A DNA stretch of 64,000 nucleotides, from assembly GCF_001956295.1 (NCBI RefSeq), contig NZ_MRTD01000003.1, forward strand, positions 248,001 to 312,000, read 5' to 3'. The DNA is from Paenibacillus sp. FSL A5-0031 (lineage in GTDB: Bacteria; Bacillota; Bacilli; Paenibacillales; Paenibacillaceae). The position numbers and the translations under genes were made by a program. Positions 10,701-17,656 of the stretch are shown here, in pieces. The stretch's first letter is position 1. Every line of letters starts with the position of its first letter. The notes under the pieces are model-generated. The model was not told the DNA's origin. It did not search any database and worked only from the letters and a program-made list of their open reading frames with translations.

Positions 10701-11329
10701 GTGAAATTGATTTTACAGGTACCGTAAAGGACAAGCAAACGGAAAAAGCCAGCTTAAAAGGTGAAACGAAAGTAACAGTGGGTGGTTCCATTGCGCTTAC
10801 TTACGGTCTAGAAAACGTAGTGGGTTCCGTTATGGCAGAGGACATTACGATTGAATACGATCCTTCCAAGTTGACCTTTGTTTCGGCAGTATCCATGGAT
10901 GAAACTAAATTTTTGATTCCAGAAACGAAGGATAAGGATGGACAAGTAAGATTGATTGCAGTCCATTTGAATGAAGCACAGACGAATGCGAATGGGGATT
11001 GGATGAAGCTCACATTCCAAGCTAAGGCAGGAGCTCTGGCAGGCCCAACTCAAATTACAGTGAAAAAAGCAGTATTATCCGACAGTGTGGAGGAAGTAAC
11101 AATAGCGGGCAATTCACATGCCCTTGAAGTTATTAATATCCCTGGCGATTATAACAATGATGAGAAGGTAAGCATCGTTGACTTAGCAATCCTCGTGAAA
11201 TCATATGGTGCGAAGGAAGGCGACAGCAACTGGAATGCAGTTAAATCTGGGGATTTGAACAACGACAAGGTCATTGATATTCTCGATCTCGTATTAATGG
11301 CCAAATTAATCGTTGACTGGAGCAAATAA
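7721..11329 (+). CDS. Secreted modular metallophosphoesterase with cohesin-like and dockerin ends
   Basis: This 1202-residue exported protein has a signal peptide (about residues 1-32, ending SASA). Next comes a CHB_HEX-type module, then a calcineurin-like phosphoesterase core with SDVHVG, VVGDMIND, MGNHDA, VGIHQP and SGHSHL metal motifs. A fibronectin-like segment, a LamG-type domain (near MKFDDNLNDD and TMDDLKIWKR), an F5/8 type C (discoidin) domain, a cohesin-like domain and a C-terminal dockerin follow. The dockerin has two calcium repeats (GDYNNDEKVSIVDL and GDLNNDKVIDILDL). The start is TTG 7721, with AAAAGGAG eight bases upstream. The substrate is unknown; the accessory modules suggest binding to glycans or to the cell surface. 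It stands alone. Confidence 0.88.
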   Translation: MFFKWRRSLAVFIVMAVLCSNAQGFIRSASAADGAVQAPEASVAGGRYEAAIAVVLSSKTSDASIYYTLDGTLPNEKSKKADNNPITIAKTTNLSAIAIKDGVASKAVTFGYMIKTSEKPLLQFVAMSDVHVGSRTTGDPRYESYFDTIASIFPNPDAILVVGDMINDNGGDKPNDHQMVREIFQANLTRKNMTNTKMHVAMGNHDATVAKVNEHYPADWFTSQANGYYETQIGGYYFFFLNGNNYNSDTGQRNWLKGRLAEITADPLNKNKPIFVGIHQPITGTVMDGQQASNPNLNSDLAGYPQVITLSGHSHLTNSDERSIFQKDYTALNLGSMSYIEAEHGYSAVTNAGLVSRFEFPVSQADFIEVYADRIEVDRIAFNADPADIMDNWTPVPPFNSVGTIAGEKWVIELKGNSIQEIKSNFKYTSANRNKVAPQFPAEMDLKVTDLDGTPMLSFNQAKDDQNMHHYELTLTNKRTGTTAKSVNVFSDYFFTPIPNAMTIPLDGLDPQTTYNAVIYAVDSYGNKSSAIQHTFRTEGTLPELTPIDPETMWKDLVVDMKFDDNLNDDASGVTGSAVSRGSVAYVQGKSNKAAYIPAGNANYIDMGSRSDLKFGSGSFTVSFWHTGNLSGDQTVISNKNWNSGKNVGWYIGPAVANAMTLNIADGTNRMDTSAGSVGSEWHLFTVTVDRANQVGKVYVDGVEKASKEMTALGMSSVDTAFNTIIGADGNKGNGGANVTMDDLKIWKRTLTATEIKALSDSYKIIPAYTYEQLNKLKVDASAFDAASESVVGVTYSAAKMMELRSALSSASALTPESPVNEIDEAYVNLMLALEAAKESVTYQFLSKSAFAIESFSSYADNEDAFASNILDGDSATIWHSKWEVPAADFPHWVIIDSKNSHSLSGIQRTSRMNQTALEFPKDFEVYTSDRLSDLSDAAFLANEANKATGTFGKSWTGSTYKDFTPLNKTISGRYIKFVVKSTYNAAGTFTSMSEIDFTGTVKDKQTEKASLKGETKVTVGGSIALTYGLENVVGSVMAEDITIEYDPSKLTFVSAVSMDETKFLIPETKDKDGQVRLIAVHLNEAQTNANGDWMKLTFQAKAGALAGPTQITVKKAVLSDSVEEVTIAGNSHALEVINIPGDYNNDEKVSIVDLAILVKSYGAKEGDSNWNAVKSGDLNNDKVIDILDLVLMAKLIVDWSK

Positions 11330-11370
11330 GAAAGAATAAGTAAATAAAGCCTTAGCTGCATTACATGTAT

Positions 11371-11423
11371 GAAAAAAAGAAGCTGTCCAGCAAGGTCGGA
11401 GTAGACCTTGCTGGACAGCTTCT
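11371..11423 (-). terminator. Rho-independent terminator for the lipoprotein/thioredoxin operon
   Basis: A perfect 20-bp stem (11378-11397 with 11404-11423) is followed, on the minus strand, by seven T residues. On the plus strand the hairpin has no T tail but may still slow convergent transcription from the phosphoesterase gene. Confidence 0.92.
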
Positions 11424-11450
11424 TCAACTTATACAGCAGACGAGCGTTAA

Positions 11451-11987
11451 CTAATCTGTTGATTTTTTTGGTTTATACAGCTTATCGATGGCTGCACGTA
11501 TTTCTTCCTTGGTCTTGCCTTGCTTGCTTAAGGCGATTACTTCTTCCATCTCTTTCTTACAAATGCCGCAGCTGGTACTGTGATTGGTCCATGTTACAGC
11601 GCCCTCGTCCGCAGGATGTTCGGCAACGTAGCAGCGCAGAAGCGAGTCATGCGGGGTTTCAACTGCTAACCCATCTGAACAACCGCAATAACAAGTGATA
11701 CCGCTCATAATGTCGGCGTGAGCATGGACTCCTTTATATAGCTCGCTCGTATGCGGCGTATAGTCCGCTAAAAAACCAGGCAGCTCATCATAGGATGCTG
11801 TTGTTTGCCATGTTTCGGAACCGTGTTGATGCTCAGCGCCTGCCTTCTCGTCGTTCGCTAAGCCGCATGCGGTGAGCAAAGTAATAAAAGCGAATGCGAG
11901 CAGCAAAGCATACATGATGCTGCGAATGCGTGAATTTTTTTGCTCCTCCGTAATCTGCTCAGCCGTTTGGCGCTGACGCTTCATCAT
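11451..11987 (-). CDS. PCYCGC-type cysteine-rich lipoprotein
   Basis: This 178-residue predicted lipoprotein has a basic, unusually long N-terminal cytosolic segment (about 25 residues). A hydrophobic stretch then ends in the lipobox LLTACG. The mature part has a His-rich start (EHQHGSE), the cysteine cluster ITCYCGC and a later STSCGICKKEM. These match the PCYCGC motif family, with Thr replacing the first Pro. The pattern of paired cysteines suggests metal or redox chemistry outside the membrane, but no activity is established from sequence. The start ATG overlaps the stop of the upstream thioredoxin-like gene by four bases, implying translational coupling. Confidence 0.82.
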   Translation of the reverse strand: MMKRQRQTAEQITEEQKNSRIRSIMYALLLAFAFITLLTACGLANDEKAGAEHQHGSETWQTTASYDELPGFLADYTPHTSELYKGVHAHADIMSGITCYCGCSDGLAVETPHDSLLRCYVAEHPADEGAVTWTNHSTSCGICKKEMEEVIALSKQGKTKEEIRAAIDKLYKPKKSTD

Positions 11988-12499
11988 TTGGTTTCAGCCC
12001 CCGAATATTTATTGAAAAACGCTCTGAAATCATCTAGTTTGTAGCCGGTAGTTCCTTCTTCAGCAAGTCCGCCCTCTAGCTTGTCAATTTGAACGCCATC
12101 TTTGAAATAAGCAAGTGTAGGCGTAAACTCGACATTATATTTGTTGAAATAGCTAGGGAATTCTCTTAAGTTGAATTGCGGAAGGTCAATTCCGAGCTCA
12201 TCAACAAGCGGCATAAGCTGTGGCGTCGTTCTTTGGCAATGCGGACAATCAGAAGCGAATAGATAAACGAAGAAATCTTCCTTATCGGCCACTTTCTTGT
12301 CTAATTCAGCAGGCAAAATGATATTCTGATAGTTAGGATCATTAAGCAGCTTGCGTGTTTCTGGGTTCAGCTCGGAGAGGGGCTTGTCATATACGGCGTT
12401 TACTTTGCCACTGTTGTTTAAAACGGTAATAAGACCGAATAAAATAACAACGATACCGATATAGACGTAAATCATTTTCAATTTCTTTTTCTTCTTCAT
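11984..12499 (-). CDS. Membrane-anchored thioredoxin-like protein
   Basis: This 171-residue protein has an N-terminal lysine-rich tail and one membrane helix (IYVYIGIVVILFGLITVL). An external thioredoxin fold follows, with active site CPHC (FASDCPHCQRTTPQ) and cis-proline FTPTLAYF. It is expected to be a thiol-disulfide oxidoreductase on the outer face of the membrane. It is the first gene of a two-gene operon and its final ATGA overlaps the start of the PCYCGC lipoprotein. That makes the cysteine-rich lipoprotein a plausible partner or substrate. A good minus-strand promoter candidate lies upstream at 12571-12600. Confidence 0.88.
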   Translation of the reverse strand: MKKKKKLKMIYVYIGIVVILFGLITVLNNSGKVNAVYDKPLSELNPETRKLLNDPNYQNIILPAELDKKVADKEDFFVYLFASDCPHCQRTTPQLMPLVDELGIDLPQFNLREFPSYFNKYNVEFTPTLAYFKDGVQIDKLEGGLAEEGTTGYKLDDFRAFFNKYSGAETK

Positions 12500-12570
12500 G
12501 TAAGCAACTACCTCCGAAACAGGTTTAAGTGGACAAGCTATGAAAGAACAGCATGTCCTTACTTAAATAT

Positions 12571-12600
12571 ATTATATAACAAATCCGTATTGGTATGTAA
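12571..12600 (-). promoter_or_regulatory. SigA promoter candidate for the thioredoxin/lipoprotein operon
   Basis: On the minus strand, TTACAT and TATAAT are separated by 18 bases, about 72 bases upstream of the thioredoxin start codon. Confidence 0.45.
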
Positions 12601-12674
12601 GAGCTTGAGCATCAATGTCATACAACATTCGGATTTAGAGAATGAAAGGAAATAGATGGATAAAATGTTGGATA

Positions 12675-13625
12675 TTACTGATTATCTGATCTGGCGTTAA
12701 TTGCTTGAGGATCTTGCATGGCATCTCTCTGTTCAATGTATAACGAATGATCAGAAATGCCATAGGTTTTAACTATTTCCTGTATTTTTCCCATAGCTGC
12801 TTCTTCACTGCTATAATATCCAGCTTCGACAAAGTAACCCCCTTGTTGATCTTTGAGCGTTCGTACTCCTTCAAGACCTGCTAACATTTCTTCGTAGATG
12901 CCTTGCGCTTCTCCGAATGGGGAAGAAACGGTACGAAGCGAATAAACGGTGGGAAGATTAGTTTCTGCAGAGTCCAGCTTTATCGTAAGAACAACTTGTG
13001 CCGGTTCTTTATATTCCTTGACCTCGTAACTTATATTGTTCTTAAAAGTTATGTTAAAGCGAACCAGCGAATCGTCGAGCGAAATTAATGGATAAGCGTC
13101 CGTGATTAAGCTGCTGTTCTTTAGCTCAGCTAAGTCCTTCTCCGCTGAGAATTGTCTAACCCCGCCAATTGAAAAAGTCATCGTATTAGGATACTCGCTA
13201 TAGTTGACGCTAAACGAATTCGTCATTTGCTGGTCTTTATTGTTTTTCTGAAAATGAATGACAATATGCTCAAGATCGCCTTTCTTCTCCAGCGAAATGA
13301 CATTAATAGCAGTGGAGTCCGTAATTGTACCGCCGCCTGCGCTTCCTTTGTAAAACTGCAAAGTACGCACGAGTTGGCCAAGACCCGGTATTTTTTCTAA
13401 GCTGCTAGCGAAAGCAGGCATCGTATTAATGCTGATTGTAAAAAGAATAAAGAGGGCTGCTGCACCAGCAACTACACGTTTAACCCAGCGGATTGATTTT
13501 GCTTGTTTCGTGCGCTTGCGCTCGATTTTGCCTCTTTGAATAGCTGCATTGGCAACGGCAGCAAGCTGATCGGGAATATCGATTTCATTATATGTTTTTT
13601 TAAATAAATCCATTCGGTTACTCAT
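12675..13625 (-). CDS. Probable anti-sigma factor, DUF4179-like membrane protein
   Basis: This 316-residue protein has a basic cytosolic N terminus of about 48 residues, one membrane helix (VVAGAAALFILFTISINTMPAFAS) and a large extracytoplasmic beta-rich part. That is the layout of DUF4179-type proteins encoded beside ECF sigma factors. Its ATG overlaps the end of the sigma gene by eight bases, and GAGGGGG precedes it. The last 50 residues (YFVEAGYYSSEEAAMGKIQEIV) faintly resemble a SPOR-type peptidoglycan-binding fold; this is a weak inference. The expected role is to hold the partner sigma factor inactive and sense an envelope signal. No zinc-finger HxxxCxxC motif is present. Confidence 0.72.
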   Translation of the reverse strand: MSNRMDLFKKTYNEIDIPDQLAAVANAAIQRGKIERKRTKQAKSIRWVKRVVAGAAALFILFTISINTMPAFASSLEKIPGLGQLVRTLQFYKGSAGGGTITDSTAINVISLEKKGDLEHIVIHFQKNNKDQQMTNSFSVNYSEYPNTMTFSIGGVRQFSAEKDLAELKNSSLITDAYPLISLDDSLVRFNITFKNNISYEVKEYKEPAQVVLTIKLDSAETNLPTVYSLRTVSSPFGEAQGIYEEMLAGLEGVRTLKDQQGGYFVEAGYYSSEEAAMGKIQEIVKTYGISDHSLYIEQRDAMQDPQAINARSDNQ

Positions 13626-14139
13626 CGTCTTCCCCCTCGTTTAGGTGAATATTCAGCTTTGCTAAAGCCCGGTAGACGATCGATTTCACCGAGCTTAACG
13701 GCATATCGACAATTTCGGCAACATCTTTTAAAGGCAAATCTTCAAAATACCTAAGGATGATCACCGTTTTGGACTTCTCGTCAAGACTGTTGAGTGCCTG
13801 TTGCAGATCGATTTGTTCTTCGGTTCGTTCAGGAGCGTAACCAGCCTCATAATCATTGTCGATATAGACTGTTTTTTTCGCTTTTCGAATATATTCAAGC
13901 GCATAATTGACGGCGATCTTTGTTAGCCACGTATGAAAGTATTGCGGCTCACGCACTTTTTTGACAGAAATAAAGGCGCGATATATGGTTTCTTGTACAA
14001 TTTCGAGAGCATCGTCCTTGTTGCGAACATATGTATAGGCGATTCGGTAGAGCCGATCCTGCCGACTCGCGATCAACTTGGAGAAGCTTTCGTCATCACC
14101 GGCTATCGCTTTTTTTACAAGTTCAATTTCATTTGAAAT
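13618..14139 (-). CDS. ECF sigma factor, apparent ATT start
   Basis: This sigma-70-family regulator of about 173 residues has sigma2 (DRLYRIAYTYVRNKDDALEIVQETI, then YFHTWLTKIAVNYALEYIR) and sigma4 (LDEKSKTVIILRYFEDLPLKDVAEIVDMPLSSVKSIVYRALAKL). The frame stays open upstream to 14277 through the Gmad2 gene. A perfect AAGGAGG sits at 14155-14149, exactly nine bases before ATT at 14139-14137, and the residues after it (SNEIELVKKA) look like a normal ECF N terminus. No ATG, GTG or TTG occurs in frame at a suitable distance. ATT is therefore the best-supported start. It is co-transcribed with the Gmad2 gene upstream and overlaps the anti-sigma gene downstream. Confidence 0.8.
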   Translation of the reverse strand: MSNEIELVKKAIAGDDESFSKLIASRQDRLYRIAYTYVRNKDDALEIVQETIYRAFISVKKVREPQYFHTWLTKIAVNYALEYIRKAKKTVYIDNDYEAGYAPERTEEQIDLQQALNSLDEKSKTVIILRYFEDLPLKDVAEIVDMPLSSVKSIVYRALAKLNIHLNEGEDDE

Positions 14140-14173
14140 GGCGGTCGGCCTCCTTATGAGTAATAGTCGTTCT

Positions 14174-14863
14174 CTAGTTATGCTCTCCCACACGATTCCA
14201 ATCATACTGAACCTTGCCCCAGTCAGGTGCGCCGATAGAGGCTGTTCCAAAACCTGCGGCAAGCACTTTTTCGCCATGTTTTAGGGTATAATTATAGGTG
14301 CCCTCTAAAAGTCTCGCCTCGCCCTTTAAGGAATAATCGACGGATACAGGAGTGATCATCAGATTGCGAAATGATTCGTTGTCGACGTTTTTGCTGCTTG
14401 CGTACATCGTTAGCGGCATGATGACTTTGCGAACTTGTTCGCCGCTCTCTTGATCAATTTCATATAGCTCGATATGGAGCGGGATGTCGAGTGACAACTT
14501 ATTTACCGGAACGATAATGGTCTGATTCACTTTGCCCCATTCCGGTCCGCCTAAAGAAGCCGTTCCAAAATCAGTCATGATGATTTTATCACCCTGCTTG
14601 ATTGTGAAATGGTAGGTGCCTTCAAATAGGCTTGCTTCGCCCTTTATTTCAAATACTAAACTTTGCTTTGCTGCTTCAATGTTGCGGAACGAGTCGTTGC
14701 TAATGCTTGTCTCGGGCTGTTTCACATGCTGCTGCGTTATTTGGTTTACGTTATCCTTGGCTTGAACGATGCTGCGGTCGTTGACTGAAGTCGTCATCAA
14801 CCCGATAAGGGATGCCCCGGCAATGACTGAGGTTACGACTGTACCTATTACTAATTTATTCAT
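14174..14863 (-). CDS. Exported protein with tandem Gmad2 domains, second one incomplete
   Basis: This 229-residue protein has an N-terminal export signal or membrane anchor (LVIGTVVTSVIAGASLIGLM) and two copies of a Gmad2-type immunoglobulin-like module. Copy 1 has SFRNIEA, GEASLFEGTYHFTI, FGTASLGGPEWGKV and then about 40 more residues to the end of the fold. Copy 2 has SFRNLMI, GEARLLEGTYNYTL, FGTASIGAPDWGKV and stops 11 residues later, so the second half of the fold is missing. Gmad2 domains occur in spore germination and envelope proteins. The gene leads an operon with the ECF sigma factor and may provide its external sensor or target. AAGGAGA precedes the ATG at 14861-14863. Confidence 0.75.
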   Translation of the reverse strand: MNKLVIGTVVTSVIAGASLIGLMTTSVNDRSIVQAKDNVNQITQQHVKQPETSISNDSFRNIEAAKQSLVFEIKGEASLFEGTYHFTIKQGDKIIMTDFGTASLGGPEWGKVNQTIIVPVNKLSLDIPLHIELYEIDQESGEQVRKVIMPLTMYASSKNVDNESFRNLMITPVSVDYSLKGEARLLEGTYNYTLKHGEKVLAAGFGTASIGAPDWGKVQYDWNRVGEHN

Positions 14864-15173
14864 ATGAATAATCTCCTTATGGCTTTTCGCCGTGTATTAT
14901 TTGTGATAAACGTTTGTTGTTGTGCGCTTCATGTAGGTTATATAGGTTAGATGAGCGAGATGGGCGAAAAGACGCAAGGGAATATATTCCATTAATTAGC
15001 TGCGGACTGCGACCAACTTTTGTATAATGAATAGCGTTTCGGAGCTTGTCTAACTTTTCAACAATATTAATGACGCTTCATTATTCTGTGCGTTGTATAA
15101 TGAATCCTTAAGCTTTGTGTACGAATGCCTCGGCGAATGCTGAGAGGCTATTTATTTGGCAGGAGGAAATAGC
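14864..15173. other. Intergenic region with two TATAAT-bearing repeats
   Basis: This 310-base gap separates the divergent Gmad2 and RNA methylase genes. It holds no convincing gene. The 13-base word TTGTATAATGAAT occurs twice, at 15020-15032 and 15093-15105, each containing a perfect -10 box for the plus strand but without a good -35. No terminator was seen. Confidence 0.5.
15020..15105 (+). repeat. 13-bp direct repeat TTGTATAATGAAT, 73 bp apart
   Basis: Two identical copies (15020-15032 and 15093-15105) lie upstream of the RNA methylase gene. Each could serve as a -10 region; the second is nearer the start codon. Between them an imperfect inverted repeat (TAATGAATAGCGT against ACGCTTCATTA) is also visible. 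Confidence 0.6.
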
Positions 15174-16829
15174 ATGAACGGCAATTTGCCGCGTAATTTC
15201 ACAGAAAAAATGGAAAAACTGCTTGGTGATGAGTTTGATAGCTTTATGTCTTCGTATGATGCTCCCAGAGTATACGGTCTTCGAATCAATCGATTAAAGC
15301 TAGATGTCGAGCAATGGAAAAAGCTATCTAACATGGGCGAAGAGGTGCGTGAAATACCTTGGGCACCGGATGGTTTGTATTACAAAGAGGGTGAACGGCC
15401 AGGCAAACATCCGCACTATCATGCGGGGCTCTATTATATTCAAGAACCGAGTGCGATGGCTCCTGTAGAACTGTTGGACGTTCAGCCTGGTCAACGCGTA
15501 CTTGATCTATGCGCGGCTCCTGGAGGCAAATCGACGCAAATTGCAGGGAAGCTGCAAGGAAGCGGAGTGCTCGTCACGAATGATAACGCTAGAGAAAGAA
15601 CAAAGGCTTTGGCCAAGAATATAGAGCTTGCCGGTGTTCGCAATGCTGTCGTGCTTAACGATGAGCCCGCAGCAATTGCCGCTGTTTTTCCACAATGGTT
15701 CGATCGTATTCTCATTGATGCCCCATGCTCCGGCGAGGGCATGTTTCGCAAGGATGATTCAATGATTGCAGAATGGGAGAAGCACTCGATTGAAAAATGC
15801 TCCTTTATGCAGCGCGATATTATGCAGCATGCCGCAGCGATGCTGGCACCTGGGGGGAGAATGGTCTATTCGACATGCACGTTCTCGCCGGAGGAGAATG
15901 AGCAGCAAATAGCTCAGTTTTTAGCCGACCATGAAGATTTTTTTGTTGAAGCTATTTCTCCTCAGCATGGCTGGAGGTCAGGCAGAGCGGATTTAGCAGA
16001 AGGCATGGCGCAGCTTGATGCTGAGCGTCTGCAATCCATTCAAGGAACGGTAAGGCTATGGCCGCATTTAATCGAGGGAGAAGGCCATTATGCGGCTGTC
16101 CTTAGACGCAGCGGGGAGCGGACTAGCATCATTGAAGAAGAGGTAGTGGTTGCTGCTTCTGTAAAGAGTAAGAGCGTCCAGTCTGCTGGAGGAAGCTTGA
16201 AACGTGAAGTCGTGCCAAGCAGCGGGAAAAGACAAGAAAAGAAACAAGATCATAGGGATGAGCGCCGAGCAGCTAAACGGCAAACGAGAAATGATTGGGC
16301 CAACGCTGGATTGGAGCGCCCTGCAAACAAGAAAGGAGCAGGGAGTGGTCGTGATGGAGCCGCGATGAACCTTTCTGAAGAAGCAAGTCCAATTGAGCTG
16401 TGGCACCAGTATGCAGATCAATTTGCGATAAATGCACGAAGCTGGCCAGGGCGTGTTGTTGCCTATGGTTCTCGCGTATATATTCAGCCTGTCGAACTGC
16501 CATCGCTCGATGGCTTGCGCGTAGTTAGAGCTGGCTGGTATGTAGGTGAAGCTTTTCGAGGTCGATTTGAACCGTCACACCCGCTAGCCATGGGGTTAAA
16601 GCCAGATGAAGCCGTGCGCTCCGTTAATTGGAGCTCGTCTGATGAGCAGACGATTCGATATCTCAAAGGGGAAACCTTGTTTGTTGATGAATCGGAACTA
16701 ACGGTGCATGCTGGCGCCCCCTCAAAAGGGTATATATTAGTTTGTACAGACGGTTTCCCCTTAGGTTGGGGGAAATATGCCGCTGGAATGATCAAAAATG
16801 AACTGCCTGCAGGATGGAGATGGATGTAG
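15174..16829 (+). CDS. RsmF-type rRNA/tRNA (cytosine-5-)-methyltransferase
   Basis: This 551-residue NOL1/NOP2/Sun-family enzyme forms m5C in RNA. The SAM site is VLDLCAAPGGKSTQIA. The two catalytic cysteines lie in DAPCSGEGMF and STCTFSPEENE. The C-terminal region resembles the RsmF RNA-binding extension (RVVRAGWYVGEAFRGRFEPSHPLAM). Between them, near residues 325-400, is a long, highly basic low-complexity insert rich in Lys, Arg, Ser and Gln, probably a disordered RNA-binding linker. ATG 15174 has AGGAGGA upstream. It is followed one base later by an RsuA-type pseudouridine synthase, forming an rRNA-modification pair. Confidence 0.88.
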   Translation: MNGNLPRNFTEKMEKLLGDEFDSFMSSYDAPRVYGLRINRLKLDVEQWKKLSNMGEEVREIPWAPDGLYYKEGERPGKHPHYHAGLYYIQEPSAMAPVELLDVQPGQRVLDLCAAPGGKSTQIAGKLQGSGVLVTNDNARERTKALAKNIELAGVRNAVVLNDEPAAIAAVFPQWFDRILIDAPCSGEGMFRKDDSMIAEWEKHSIEKCSFMQRDIMQHAAAMLAPGGRMVYSTCTFSPEENEQQIAQFLADHEDFFVEAISPQHGWRSGRADLAEGMAQLDAERLQSIQGTVRLWPHLIEGEGHYAAVLRRSGERTSIIEEEVVVAASVKSKSVQSAGGSLKREVVPSSGKRQEKKQDHRDERRAAKRQTRNDWANAGLERPANKKGAGSGRDGAAMNLSEEASPIELWHQYADQFAINARSWPGRVVAYGSRVYIQPVELPSLDGLRVVRAGWYVGEAFRGRFEPSHPLAMGLKPDEAVRSVNWSSSDEQTIRYLKGETLFVDESELTVHAGAPSKGYILVCTDGFPLGWGKYAAGMIKNELPAGWRWM

Positions 16830-16830
16830 A

Positions 16831-17583
16831 ATGAGTAATCGTATTCGAATTGACAAGCTAATCGCCCATATGGGACTGGGTACGCGCAGCGAAATTAAAC
16901 GAGCTGTGAAGCTCGGCATGGTTGTTGTCGATGATAAAGTAGTGAAAGACAGCGGACTAATCGTTGACCCTGATACAGCAAAGGTTTATTTTGACGGCGC
17001 ACCTGTAGTGTATCGTGAAGTCGTTTATTTCATGTTGAATAAGCCGCAGGGCGTTATTTCTGCAACAGAGGATAGTCGTGAACGCACAGTAATCGATTTA
17101 CTTGAGCTCAGCGATCGGCAGCGAGATCCATTTCCAGTCGGACGACTGGATAAAGACACGGTTGGCTTGCTGCTGCTGACGAACGATGGGCAGCTTGCTC
17201 ATGAGCTGTTGTCTCCGCGCAAGCATGTTGCGAAGACCTATGAAGCATTGGTGCTTGGCGATGTTGGCGAAGAAGACAAGCAGCTTTTTTTGGCTGGCGT
17301 TGCATTAGACGACGGGTATGTTACGATGCCGGCTGAGCTACACATCAAGAGTCGTGAACAAAGGGATGATGAAATATTTTCGAGTATCTCCCTTACCATT
17401 ATGGAAGGTAAGTTTCACCAAGTGAAAAGAATGTTTGAAGCTGTCGGCAAAAAGGTCGTATACTTGAAAAGAGTATCGATGGGCCCGCTTAAGCTTGATG
17501 AAACCCTTGAAGAGGGCTCCTATCGGGAGCTGACGGAAGAAGAACTAGAGCTTCTGCGCTCGCATAAACGGAAGACGGATTAG
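16831..17583 (+). CDS. RsuA/RluB-type rRNA pseudouridine synthase
   Basis: This 250-residue enzyme isomerises a uridine in rRNA. An N-terminal S4 RNA-binding domain (RIDKLIAHMGLGTRSEIKRAV) is followed by the RsuA-family catalytic core, with the active-site aspartate in FPVGRLDKDTVGLLLLTNDG and the family motif GKFHQVKRMFEAVGKKV. The start ATG 16831 lies one base after the methylase stop, so translation is likely coupled. RsuA-type proteins modify 16S position 516 and RluB-type modify 23S rRNA; sequence alone does not separate these here, though the short length favours RsuA. Confidence 0.9.
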   Translation: MSNRIRIDKLIAHMGLGTRSEIKRAVKLGMVVVDDKVVKDSGLIVDPDTAKVYFDGAPVVYREVVYFMLNKPQGVISATEDSRERTVIDLLELSDRQRDPFPVGRLDKDTVGLLLLTNDGQLAHELLSPRKHVAKTYEALVLGDVGEEDKQLFLAGVALDDGYVTMPAELHIKSREQRDDEIFSSISLTIMEGKFHQVKRMFEAVGKKVVYLKRVSMGPLKLDETLEEGSYRELTEEELELLRSHKRKTD

Positions 17584-17656
17584 ACATTGTATCTAGTGTT
17601 TGCTGTAATTAAGAGATAGAGAGAGCACTTACAGAGTTTGGAATAGGAGTGGAGAC

